Shown here: positions 1-7,199 of the stretch, one piece after another
How the letters are laid out: each line of letters starts with the position of its first letter
How positions within the stretch are numbered: position 1 is the first letter of the stretch
From: Streptococcus cuniculi
Lineage (GTDB): Bacteria; Bacillota; Bacilli; Lactobacillales; Streptococcaceae
DNA length: 64,000 nucleotides
Direction of reading: 5' to 3'
Assembly (NCBI RefSeq): GCF_004570575.1
Contig: NZ_SPPD01000001.1
Span: 1-64,000 of the forward strand
Notes under the pieces: model-generated
Database searches by the model: none
The model's input: only the letters and a program-made list of their open reading frames with translations
Told to the model about the DNA's origin: nothing
Position numbers and translations under genes: made by a program

Positions 1-5
1 AATAG

Positions 6-121
6 TTAAGTGACGATAGCCTAGGAGATACACCTGTACCCATGCCGAACACAGCAGTTAAGCCCTAGAACGCCGGAAGTAGTTGGGGGTTGCCCCCTGT
101 GAGATAGGGTAGTCGCTTAGC
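6..121 (+). rRNA. 5S ribosomal RNA
   Basis: The sequence has the conserved 5S core with the CCGAACACAG segment, and its two ends pair (TTAAGTGAC with GTCGCTTAG). It is about 116 nt, normal for streptococci. It is the distal rRNA of an operon whose 16S and 23S genes would lie upstream of the window; four tRNAs follow on the same strand. The exact ends are set by the terminal stem and may be off by one or two bases. Confidence 0.95.
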
Positions 122-128
122 TAGAATA

Positions 129-222
129 GGGAGTTTAGCTCAGCTAAGGAGAACGAAAGTTCGCCTTTGTCGCAGATGACGTAGTCATTGCACGACAGGG
201 GAATCCAGTGAGCTGAACTTCC
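129..222 (+). ncRNA. Branched RNA fold in the 5S-tRNA-Val spacer
   Basis: An outer 14-bp stem (129-142 with 209-222, two G-U pairs) encloses two hairpins. The first is AAGG/CCTT plus GAAC/GTTC closed by a GAAA tetraloop (146-167). The second is TGTCG/CGACA with an inner ATGAC/GTCAT stem (168-197). The 5' strand, 129-145, is identical to the first 17 nt of the following tRNA-Val. The fold is read directly from the bases; its function is unknown. It may be an RNase processing structure of the rRNA-tRNA precursor or a separate small RNA. Confidence 0.5.
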
Positions 223-228
223 GTCAAA

Positions 229-301
229 GGGAGTTTAGCTCAGCTGGGAGAGCATCTGCCTTACAAGCAGAGGGTCAGCGGTTCGATCCCGTTAACTCCC
301 A
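229..301 (+). tRNA. tRNA-Val (UAC)
   Basis: This is a full cloverleaf. The acceptor GGGAGTT pairs with AACTCCC, the anticodon loop is CTTACAA with anticodon TAC, and the T loop is TTCGATC. The gene ends with discriminator A and encodes no CCA. It is the first tRNA after 5S. Confidence 0.97.
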
Positions 302-306
302 TATAA

Positions 307-377
307 GCGGGTGTAGTTTAGTGGTAAAACTACAGCCTTCCAAGCTGTTGTCGCGAGTTCGATTCTCGTCACCCGCT
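307..377 (+). tRNA. tRNA-Gly (UCC)
   Basis: The acceptor GCGGGTG pairs with CACCCGC, the anticodon loop is CTTCCAA with anticodon TCC, and the T loop is TTCGATT. It lies 5 nt after tRNA-Val and is presumably part of the same precursor. Confidence 0.97.
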
Positions 378-409
378 TTTGGAGACTATCCAATACCAAA
401 CAGATGTTT

Positions 410-483
<74 letters not shown>

Positions 484-495
484 TTATATCAATAT

Positions 496-567
496 GGTCC
501 GTTGGTCAAGGGGTTAAGACACCGCCTTTTCACGGCGGTAACACGGGTTCGAATCCCGTACGGACTA
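496..567 (+). tRNA. tRNA-Glu (UUC)
   Basis: The acceptor GGTCCGT pairs with ACGGACT, the anticodon loop is CTTTTCA with anticodon TTC, and the T loop is TTCGAAT. It is the last tRNA of the rRNA-tRNA transcript, directly before an intrinsic terminator. Confidence 0.97.
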
Positions 568-574
568 TGATGAC

Positions 575-598
575 AAGAGAGCTTAGGCTCTCTTTTTT
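575..598 (+). terminator. Terminator of the rRNA-tRNA operon
   Basis: A perfect 8-bp stem AAGAGAGC/GCTCTCTT with a 4-nt loop is followed by a T run. It sits 7 nt after tRNA-Glu. Confidence 0.9.
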
Positions 599-616
599 AC
601 TTTAGATAATAGACTT

Positions 617-1037
617 ATGACATATAGTATTGACTTTAGAAAATGTCTGCTGTCTTTCGTTCAGGAAGGGCACACTCGAACAGAAGCCAGTGCTCTTTTT
701 GTTATCGATGCCTCTACTTTACGTAAATGGGAACAAAAAGGGCACTTGCAGAACAAGCCTAGACAGCGTTCTCTCCGTAAACTTCCTAAAGACCAGTTAT
801 TGGCTTACGTTGAGCAACATCCAGATGCTTATCTTCGAGAAATCGTAGAGTACTTTTCCTGTGCGATTCATGCTGTTTGGAAAGCACTAAGGAAATACAA
901 TATTACTTTAGACAAGTTATCGAGAACAGAACCTAGACGTTTCCTGGCCGTTTTAGCTGTCCTCGTTGCCCTCCCTATTTGTTTATATTGATGAAGCTAA
1001 AAATATCTGTGACAGATTGCTTAGCGTACGGTCTTAA
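617..1037 (+). mobile_element. IS630-family transposase remnant
   Basis: The first frame (617-991) encodes a helix-turn-helix N-terminus typical of IS630/ISSpn1-type OrfA. It includes 'TEASALFVIDASTLRKWE' and a second HTH near residues 75-95. The reading then shifts by +1: 981-1037 encodes VYIDEA, the segment that carries the first catalytic Asp of the DDE domain, and stops after 12 more codons. The rest of the catalytic domain is absent and no inverted repeats are obvious. IS630 elements can use programmed frameshifting, but the missing C-terminus makes this copy inactive. Confidence 0.8.
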
Positions 1038-1257
1038 AACTTAATAACTATAAAATGCGAAAAATTATTAATTGAAATTCGGGAATTGAAAAAGGCTAAA
1101 ACCAATATTGTGAGGATGGTTTTTCGCCCTTTGCTGTTTGTTAAGAGAGTCAATTAGTCTCATGGGTGTATATAGTCAAATGAATGAATTTTCAGACAAG
1201 GAATTAAGTACGGCAAGTCGAAAGTAACAATGTATCAAAACTAACTAAAAAAATATG

Positions 1258-1572
1258 CTAAAAATGTAATTCATCTGGCAAAACAATAGTTTCCTGCCCT
1301 TTTTTGTCGATGACGAGTAATTTGCCAGGGTAAAGTGGATCAAAGGGAATCTGTAAATCCACGGAGAGAGCATTTAGATAATGCTCTTGTGAAAAGGTGA
1401 CCGTGATTTTCCCCTTTTTGTTGCTGAGCTGAAATCGGATAATGGATTTCAAGGGGATAACGTGCTTGAGGTAATTGTCAATGATATACCAGATGCTATC
1501 AATCACATTCCCAGGAAGGGAAGTGACGGTACTGAAGCTGGCATAGCGTCCAGTTGTATTTGTAAATGCCAT
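1258..1572 (-). CDS. DUF960 family protein
   Basis: This 104-residue cytoplasmic protein starts MAFTNTTGRYASF, the conserved opening of the streptococcal DUF960 family. The rest is a compact alpha/beta sequence with no membrane segment or catalytic motif. The start is supported by AAAGGAAAA upstream of the ATG on the minus strand. It lies downstream of, and in the same direction as, the DUF402 phosphatase, but a hairpin separates the two. The family has no established function. Confidence 0.85.
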   Translation of the reverse strand: MAFTNTTGRYASFSTVTSLPGNVIDSIWYIIDNYLKHVIPLKSIIRFQLSNKKGKITVTFSQEHYLNALSVDLQIPFDPLYPGKLLVIDKKGQETIVLPDELHF

Positions 1573-1594
1573 AATGTTTTCCTTTTATTCGTAA

Positions 1595-1620
1595 GAAAAA
1601 AGCCTGAAAATCAGGTTTTT
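1595..1620 (-). terminator. Intrinsic terminator after the DUF402 gene
   Basis: The stem CCTGA/TCAGG with a 3-nt loop is flanked by A and T runs, so it can work in both directions. It would end transcripts of the leftward 1633-2166 gene. Confidence 0.7.
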
Positions 1621-1632
1621 CTGTATGCAACT

Positions 1633-2166
1633 TTAACGATTTCGTAGTTCTAAATATCGTTTGTACCAAATGTTGACATAGGCTTGAGAGAAGGGGCCGC
1701 GTTTGTTATTAATCCAATCCACGAGGATTTTGACATTTTCTTTCAGAATAAAGTCAATATCTGCTGGGTATTGCATCTGTCTTCGGTGTCGTTCATATTC
1801 GTCAACATCTAACAAGCGTTTTTCTCCGTCCACAAAGACCTTCACATCAAGGTCATAGTCGATGTATTTGAGGGCTTCGTTATCAAGAACGAAAGGGCTT
1901 GCTAGGTTGCAATAATATGAAACACCATTCTCGCGAATCATAGCAATGACATTAAACCAATATTTCTTATGAAAATAGACAATTGCGGGTTCTCTGGTGA
2001 CCCAACGTCTGCCGTCATTTTCGGTGACCAAGGTATGATTGTTGACACCGATGATAGCATTTTCTGTTGTTTTTAGTACCATGGTATCGCGCCAGGTGCG
2101 GTGCAATAGACCATCATGTTTATAACTCTGAATTGTAATAAAGTCGCCTTCTTTTGGTAATTTCAC
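1633..2166 (-). CDS. DUF402/UPF0374 nucleoside di-/triphosphate phosphatase
   Basis: The 177-residue protein matches the Ntdp/UPF0374 family throughout. The start [19 protein letters not shown], the '[10 protein letters not shown]' segment and the 'NVIAMIREN...YYCNLASP' core lead to the acidic '[13 protein letters not shown]' and '[12 protein letters not shown]' motifs that bind metal in this family. Family members hydrolyse nucleoside tri- and diphosphates in the cytoplasm. The length is normal and the gene is intact. It runs in the same direction as recX upstream. Confidence 0.88.
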   Translation of the reverse strand: MKLPKEGDFITIQSYKHDGLLHRTWRDTMVLKTTENAIIGVNNHTLVTENDGRRWVTREPAIVYFHKKYWFNVIAMIRENGVSYYCNLASPFVLDNEALKYIDYDLDVKVFVDGEKRLLDVDEYERHRRQMQYPADIDFILKENVKILVDWINNKRGPFSQAYVNIWYKRYLELRNR

Positions 2167-2276
2167 TTGGTTACCAACTTTCTACAATTTAAGTTTAATT
2201 CTCCCTATTATACCATAACTTTTAAAGAATAGGAAAAATTTTTACTGTCTAGACTTTTTTGTTCGGAAATAGAAAG

Positions 2277-3053
2277 TTAGAGATAGTCGCGTAGGATGCT
2301 TTTTATTTGCTGATAATCATAGCCTTTACGCAGGAGGGCTTGCGTTAGGCGTTGGCATAATTCATAGCCCTCGTACTTGCGGCTATATTTGCGATATTGT
2401 TTGTCTAACTCTTTTTGAATGAGCAAGTCTTCTAGTTCATCGTCTGATTCTAATTCCAGATTCTGGACAGCTGTCTGTGCTTGGCTGTAAGTAAATCCCT
2501 TGTTGAATAAGGATTGAAGCAGTTTATCCTGCAAGGCACGATGCGGTAATTTGTGGGCATGTGCTTTAGCAAGTTTTTGGACAACACGCTCTGCAATTGG
2601 GGAAAAATCAATCTCTTGGAGCCCTTCTTCGATGAGTGAAAGAGGGATGCCTTTTTGAGAGAGTTTTTGCTTGAGAACTTGTGCCCCCTTGTCTCCAGAT
2701 AATTGGTTTTGATAAAGATAGGTTTCAACGTATTTCTGGTCGTCAATCCACTTGTCAGCTTCAAGATTGTCAAGAATTTGGGGAATAATGCTTGCTTCAA
2801 TCTCATATTTTTCAAGGTAGAGTTGGACTTCCTTGCGGGTTCTCTGTTTGAAAGAAAGGTGATAAAGAGCAAGGTTTTTGCCGTAGGATAGTTGAGCAAA
2901 GGTTTGGATTTCTTTCCAGCTTTCTAGCGTCAGTTCCATATCCTTACTGAGCATAAAACGGACAATGGTATCTTCGGTAATATAGACTTGGTTTTCGTTA
3001 TCTACTTCTAGGAGGTAGAGACGCTTTTTCTTTTCAAGTTTTGTAATTCTCAT
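2277..3053 (-). CDS. recX: Regulatory protein RecX
   Basis: RecX binds RecA filaments and limits recombinase and SOS activity. The 258-residue protein is mostly helical with the tandem three-helix repeats of the family, for example '[22 protein letters not shown]', '[19 protein letters not shown]' and the C-terminal '[23 protein letters not shown]'. An upstream in-frame codon would add 31 hydrophobic residues not found in RecX. I chose the ATG at 3053 ([11 protein letters not shown]), which has GAAAGA before it. The gene is divergent from rlmD across only 37 bp, as is common in streptococci. Confidence 0.9.
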   Translation of the reverse strand: MRITKLEKKKRLYLLEVDNENQVYITEDTIVRFMLSKDMELTLESWKEIQTFAQLSYGKNLALYHLSFKQRTRKEVQLYLEKYEIEASIIPQILDNLEADKWIDDQKYVETYLYQNQLSGDKGAQVLKQKLSQKGIPLSLIEEGLQEIDFSPIAERVVQKLAKAHAHKLPHRALQDKLLQSLFNKGFTYSQAQTAVQNLELESDDELEDLLIQKELDKQYRKYSRKYEGYELCQRLTQALLRKGYDYQQIKSILRDYL

Positions 3054-3090
3054 TCTTTCATTATACATGAAATTTCGGTAAAATAGTATT

Positions 3091-4458
3091 ATGAGTATAC
3101 AAGTAAAACAACGGATTGTCTTAAAAATTAAGCGAATGGGAATCAATGGTGAGGGGATTGGTTTTTATCAGAAAACGCTAGTCTTTGTGCCGGGAGCCTT
3201 AAAGGGTGAAGAAGTTTATTGTCAGGTGACAGCTGTTAAGCGGAATTTTATAGAGGCACGTTTGCTCAAGGTGAATCGTCCTTCCAAGTTTCGGGTTGCT
3301 CCAGCATGTCCCCTATATGAGGCTTGTGGTGGCTGCCAAATCATGCATTTGCGCTATGATCGGCAGTTGGATTTCAAGACGGATTTGTTATGGCAAGCCT
3401 TGAAAAAATTTCAGCCTGCTGGTTTTGAAAACTATGAGCTTCGTCCGACTATTGGCATGAAAGAGCCGAGATACTATCGGGCAAAGCTGCAGTTTCAGAC
3501 GCGTCTAATAAAAGGACAAGTTCAGGCAGGGCTATACGCAGAGCATTCTCATCGCTTGGTTGCGATTCAAGATTGCTTGGTACAGGATAAAATAACACAG
3601 CAGGTCATCAATCAGGTAGCCACCTTATTAACCAAACATCGGATTCCAATTTATGATGAACGGCGTAATGGAGGTATTCGGACCGTTATGGTGCGGCGGG
3701 CTCGGGAGACTGGGCAGATTCAGTTGATTTTTGTGACCTCTCGTCAGATCAATCTGATGCTCCTAGTAGAAGAGCTTGTTGAAGAATTTCCAGAGATTGT
3801 GACGGTAGCAGTCAATTGGCATAGCAAAAAGTCAAGTGAGATTTACGGGGAGAAGACGGAAATCATCTGGGGACAAGAGGCGATTGAGGAGTCTGTGTTG
3901 GGCTATGAGTTTGCCTTGTCACCGCGTGCATTTTATCAGTTGAATCCAGAGCAGACAGAAGTCTTGTATGGTGAAGCCGCTAAGGCGCTAGATATTCGAG
4001 GGCATGAACACTTGATTGATGCCTATTGTGGAGTTGGCACTATTGGTTTTGCCTTTGCAAAGAAAGTGAAATCGCTACGTGGGATGGATATGATTCCAGA
4101 AGCCATTGAGGATGCGAAGCGCAATGCAAAAGCGTTGGGGTTGGCCAATACTTATTATGAGGAGGGGTTGGCAGAGGACATTATCCCTCGTTGGTATAAG
4201 GAAGGCTATCGGGCAGATGCTGTGATTGTCGATCCGCCACGGACGGGGCTTGATGAGCAGTTGTTGGCAACCATTGTCCGTTACCAGCCTGAAAAGATGG
4301 TCTATGTGTCTTGTAATGTGTCGACCTTGGCTCGGGACTTGGTCCAGCTGGCGGAGGTCTATAAAGTTGACTACATTCAGTCGGTGGATATGTTCCCCCA
4401 TACTGCAAGAACAGAGTGCGTGGTGAAATTATCCAAACGGCAGGTTAACGAATTATGA
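3091..4458 (+). CDS. rlmD: 23S rRNA (uracil-C5)-methyltransferase RlmD/RlmCD
   Basis: This SAM-dependent enzyme makes m5U in 23S rRNA. The order is: an N-terminal TRAM domain (about residues 5-60); a 4Fe-4S cysteine cluster at C73, C79, C82 and a fourth Cys in 'DCLVQD' near 168; the SAM-binding '[11 protein letters not shown]'; 'VDPPRTGLD'; and the catalytic '[12 protein letters not shown]'. The 455-residue length is normal. In pneumococcus the orthologous single enzyme (RlmCD) methylates both U747 and U1939, so dual specificity is likely here too. The ribosome-binding site is weak. Confidence 0.93.
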   Translation: MSIQVKQRIVLKIKRMGINGEGIGFYQKTLVFVPGALKGEEVYCQVTAVKRNFIEARLLKVNRPSKFRVAPACPLYEACGGCQIMHLRYDRQLDFKTDLLWQALKKFQPAGFENYELRPTIGMKEPRYYRAKLQFQTRLIKGQVQAGLYAEHSHRLVAIQDCLVQDKITQQVINQVATLLTKHRIPIYDERRNGGIRTVMVRRARETGQIQLIFVTSRQINLMLLVEELVEEFPEIVTVAVNWHSKKSSEIYGEKTEIIWGQEAIEESVLGYEFALSPRAFYQLNPEQTEVLYGEAAKALDIRGHEHLIDAYCGVGTIGFAFAKKVKSLRGMDMIPEAIEDAKRNAKALGLANTYYEEGLAEDIIPRWYKEGYRADAVIVDPPRTGLDEQLLATIVRYQPEKMVYVSCNVSTLARDLVQLAEVYKVDYIQSVDMFPHTARTECVVKLSKRQVNEL

Positions 4459-4465
4459 TATATCA

Positions 4466-4740
4466 GTCTTTTCGTTTCCTTTTAGTACTCGCTCCAATAG
4501 TCTGGAAGACTGTTGGAGCTTGGAAATAAAACGAGTGTAACTCGTGTCAACGAGCTTTTGTATCATGCGGAATTGTGTTCGAGCTAAACGTCACTATGAA
4601 AAAGATAGGTATTTAGCTAGTTACAACTACGAACGCCTTTAGGGGGGACGCCGTCGTTGCGAACTTTGTTCACTTACGGATACGGCTCCTATCAGGGGAC
4701 GCAGGTGTTTCGGCTTTAGCCGATTACAGCTGTGGGTATA
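4466..4740 (-). repeat. Dispersed hairpin repeat, inverted copy
   Basis: Positions 4466-4608 are a near-identical inverted copy of 16279-16420. Both contain the ACGAGT/ACTCGT hairpin and the CTCCAA...TTGGAG stem. Further hairpin modules follow, such as TCGGC-TTTA-GCCGA near 4709-4724, in minus-strand orientation. No open reading frame of interest is present. Confidence 0.8.
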
Positions 4741-4847
4741 AACGAAATGACGATAACAGATGAAGCAGGGCTAACAGAGCTCTGTTTTTCAGTCTATCAA
4801 CAAATATTTCAAATGATGTCAGAGGTGTGGAACATAAAAAACTTTTG

Positions 4848-4862
4848 TATAAAGCGCTTACA
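4848..4862 (+). promoter_or_regulatory. cre-like dyad upstream of the DUF2798 pseudogene
   Basis: The core AAGCGCTT lies inside a near-palindrome with TTGT and ACAA ends (4845-4865). It resembles a CcpA site, with two mismatches to the usual consensus in the left half. It lies about 30 nt before the broken gene. Confidence 0.35.
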
Positions 4863-4888
4863 CAAAATTTCAAATAGTGTAGAATAAC

Positions 4889-5332
4889 ATGTTCAGAAAA
4901 GAAAAGGGGATGAATATACCGAAAAATTTAAAGAAGCTTTGTTGTTTACCACGTTGATGTGTGGCTCGATGGTCTCTGGGATGAGCTGTTGAAATCTGTT
5001 TCTTGTGGGACAGTTTTCGTGGAGTCATGTTTTGACAGGTTTTGCCCCTGTTTTTTGCTTGCTTTTGCGTTAGATATGCTACTGGTAGACCCTCTTGCGA
5101 AAAGCTTGCCTTCCGTCTCTTAAGCCTGATCCCAGCCCCTATCAAGGATTGACATCCTCATCATTTCAGGTACGACGGTGTTGTTTATGGTCACCTTAAT
5201 GTCCTTAGCATGAATGGTATACCGCTCAGTTTTGGAAGGGATGGTCTTGTTTGGCTCAATAATGCGGTTATGGCGCTACCTTTACATTTCTTTGTTGCAG
5301 GGCATTGGCTCGATTATTCTTTGGTCAATTAG
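4889..5332 (+). pseudogene. DUF2798 family membrane protein, multiply broken
   Basis: Reading across frames reconstructs a small membrane protein. It opens MFRKEKG..., then 'FKEALLFTTLMCGSMVSGMS', 'WNLFLVGQFSWSHVLTGFAP', 'FALDMLLVDPLAKSLAFRLL', 'SGTTVLFMVTLMSL' and finally 'NNAVMALPLHFFVAGHWL'. This is the layout of DUF2798 proteins. The gene has an early frameshift (about 4927), a TGA in place of Trp at the WNLF segment (about 4987), and at least three more shifts. No single frame covers it. The family is of unknown function. Confidence 0.75.
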
Positions 5333-5467
5333 TGGTGTTCTTGTTTGCTAAAACAGAAGCTGTATAGGACTTTAGTCGCTATTAACACGTTACTCTAGCT
5401 TATAGTTGCAGTATTCAATAAAAACGGAAAGATGATGTAAAGAAGATTAGGCAGGGTATTTTTAAAC

Positions 5468-5512
5468 TTGCATTTCGGCCGAAAATAGCCTATACTTATA
5501 GTGGTTATAACC
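5468..5512 (+). promoter_or_regulatory. Promoter and palindromic operator of the GntR gene
   Basis: TTGCAT (5468-5473), a 17-bp spacer and TATACT (5491-5496) form a good sigma-A promoter. The perfect palindrome GGTTATAACC (5503-5512) covers the expected transcription start, where an autorepressor would bind. Confidence 0.7.
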
Positions 5513-5530
5513 GATAAAGGAGTAGATATT

Positions 5531-6262
5531 ATGGCCGATATATCTAGCACAAAGCCTCTTTATCTACAATTAGTGGAGACGCTTGAAACAGAGATTCGAG
5601 AGAAAATGGAGGCAAATGAAAAATTACTCTCCGAAAGAGAATTGACCCAGGTGTATGGCGTCAGTCGGATTACTGTCCGTTTAGCTTTACAGGAATTAGA
5701 AAAAAGGGGACTAGTCTATAAGGTTCATGGCAAGGGGACCTTTGTATCAGAAGTTGGTCAACAGGCTGTTGATTTGTCCATGACCTACAGCTTTACCGAG
5801 CAGATGCGTCGGGTCGGTCGAGTACCGAAAACAGAGATTTTGTCTTTTGAGCGCATTCAGGCGACGGAGTTTCTGGCGCAACGCTTGCAGGTTGCCATTG
5901 GTGAGCCTATCTTTGAATTGGAGCGCTTGCGCTTGGCAGATGGGATTCCCATGATGTTGGAACGAACCTATGTACCAGCGCTGATTTTTGATTCCCTATC
6001 TGAAACAGAGTTGCAGGTGCGGCCGCTCTATGAAATTTTTGCTGAGGATTACGATCAGGTCATTCGCCTGGCAGAAGAGGAATTTTATGCCAGCATCGCT
6101 CTTGAAAATGAAGCAAAGCTACTAGATATTCATAATGGGGATGCGGTTCTACACCTGATTCGTAAGACCTATAATGATAAGAATCGCATGATTGAATACA
6201 CCTTTAGTATTGCACGTGCCGATCAATTTCGGTACAAGATTAGTCATACACAGGGAGAATAG
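5531..6262 (+). CDS. GntR/HutC-family transcriptional regulator
   Basis: The 243-residue protein has a winged-helix N-terminus (residues 1-70: 'LYLQLVETLETEIREK', 'LLSERELTQVYGVSRITVRLALQELEKRGLV', 'GKGTFVSE') and a UTRA ligand-binding domain from about 85 to the end. I chose the ATG at 5531 because AAAGGAG precedes it by 8 nt; the upstream in-frame start lies inside the operator. It is a lone gene, convergent with bgaR. UTRA domains usually bind phosphorylated sugars or amino sugars; the ligand cannot be named. Confidence 0.85.
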   Translation: MADISSTKPLYLQLVETLETEIREKMEANEKLLSERELTQVYGVSRITVRLALQELEKRGLVYKVHGKGTFVSEVGQQAVDLSMTYSFTEQMRRVGRVPKTEILSFERIQATEFLAQRLQVAIGEPIFELERLRLADGIPMMLERTYVPALIFDSLSETELQVRPLYEIFAEDYDQVIRLAEEEFYASIALENEAKLLDIHNGDAVLHLIRKTYNDKNRMIEYTFSIARADQFRYKISHTQGE

Positions 6263-6274
6263 GTCGGAATATAT

Positions 6275-6312
6275 AAACGAGGTTGGTACATCTGTCCAAC
6301 CTCGTTTATTTT
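6275..6312. terminator. Bidirectional terminator between the two GntR genes
   Basis: A perfect 12-bp stem, AAACGAGGTTGG/CCAACCTCGTTT with a 9-nt loop, is followed by ATTTTTG on the plus strand. It sits between convergent genes and should serve both. Confidence 0.85.
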
Positions 6313-6328
6313 TGTAGTTCTGATCATT

Positions 6329-7039
6329 TTAATGTTTATTCGCAACGATTTCAAATTTGAAAAATTTCCAATGTTTGTAGGTTTCAATGTATTCCAACAC
6401 TTCTTCGCTACCTGTTCGCTTGGTGGTGCGAATTTGCAGGATACTTGGCTCATCTTTTGACATCTGGAGATGTGTTGCCACTTCTGTTGGAGTAGGAAAG
6501 ACCACTTCATTGGTCTCAGCATAGAGCTCTTCTGACATATGGATGTTAAAGTCCAGTTTAAAGCGTTGGTAGATGGATTGGAAATGGGAGAGGGGGGCCT
6601 CAGGATGTTTGATATAGCGAGCAGGAATATAGGACTGCTGATAAATATAAGGAGCACCCTTTGCATAGCGCAAGTGGATAATTTTATAGTAGTAGGACGT
6701 CTTATCTAGCGAAAGTTCTTCAAGGATACGGGGGTCATTGCCCTTTTCGCAAGTCAAGACTTTGACGCTTTCTTCTTCAAGTGAAAAGACTTCAATATCC
6801 GAAAATTCAACCAGTTTGCCCTTGCGAGAGCGGGAGACAAAGGTTCCTTTTCCTTGTTGGCGGACAAGGTAGCCGTCTTTCACTAATTCATTGACGGCGC
6901 GGATGACGGTGATCGAGCTGACATTGTAGAGTTTGGTCAATTCAGCTTCGGTATAAAATTTATCCCCATTTTCAAATTTTCCAGAAATGATTTGGTGACG
7001 TAAGTCATTTTGTACTTGTTGGTATTTTGGTATTTTCAT
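6329..7039 (-). CDS. bgaR: GntR-family repressor of the bgaC cluster (BgaR)
   Basis: The 236-residue protein has a GntR winged helix (residues 1-70, 'DKFYTEAELTKLYNVSSITVIRAVNELVKDGYLVRQQGKGTFV') and a UTRA effector domain. It is divergent from bgaC in the same arrangement as pneumococcal bgaR/bgaC, where the regulator represses the operon. AAGGGA precedes the ATG. The 160-bp intergenic region holds the bgaC promoter and a TATAAT for bgaR on the other strand (7093-7088). The ligand is presumably a galactose-type sugar or its phosphate; this is inferred. Confidence 0.82.
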   Translation of the reverse strand: MKIPKYQQVQNDLRHQIISGKFENGDKFYTEAELTKLYNVSSITVIRAVNELVKDGYLVRQQGKGTFVSRSRKGKLVEFSDIEVFSLEEESVKVLTCEKGNDPRILEELSLDKTSYYYKIIHLRYAKGAPYIYQQSYIPARYIKHPEAPLSHFQSIYQRFKLDFNIHMSEELYAETNEVVFPTPTEVATHLQMSKDEPSILQIRTTKRTGSEEVLEYIETYKHWKFFKFEIVANKH

Positions 7040-7132
7040 GGTGTTCCCTTTCTAACATTACGAATTTTCATACATCTTATGGTACTTATTATACTAAATT
7101 TTGATAAAAAAAGAAAATTTTTTAAAAACAAC

Positions 7133-7161
7133 TGGACATAACCATGAATTTATGTTAATAT
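7133..7161 (+). promoter_or_regulatory. bgaC promoter
   Basis: TGGACA (7133-7138), a 17-bp spacer and TAATAT (7156-7161). The spacer and -10 region hold an interrupted dyad, TAAC...GTTA, that BgaR could bind. Confidence 0.6.
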
Positions 7162-7173
7162 ATTGATAGAAAA

Positions 7174-7188
7174 TAGAAAACGGTTACA
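7174..7188 (+). promoter_or_regulatory. cre site in the bgaC leader
   Basis: TAGAAAACGGTTACA fits the CcpA consensus with one mismatch and lies just after the expected transcription start and directly before the Shine-Dalgarno sequence. This points to catabolite repression of the operon. Confidence 0.6.
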
Positions 7189-7199
7189 AGGAGGACGTG

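Noticed and set aside
129..145. 17-nt duplication of the tRNA-Val 5' end as an attachment site
   Set aside because: There is no integrase or excisionase nearby, the match is to the 5' rather than the usual 3' tRNA end, and the sequence pairs perfectly with 209-222 as part of an RNA fold.
4870..5145. 91-residue minus-strand frame antisense to the DUF2798 remnant
   Set aside because: The plus strand gives recognisable DUF2798 segments across frames; the minus frame has no coding signs.
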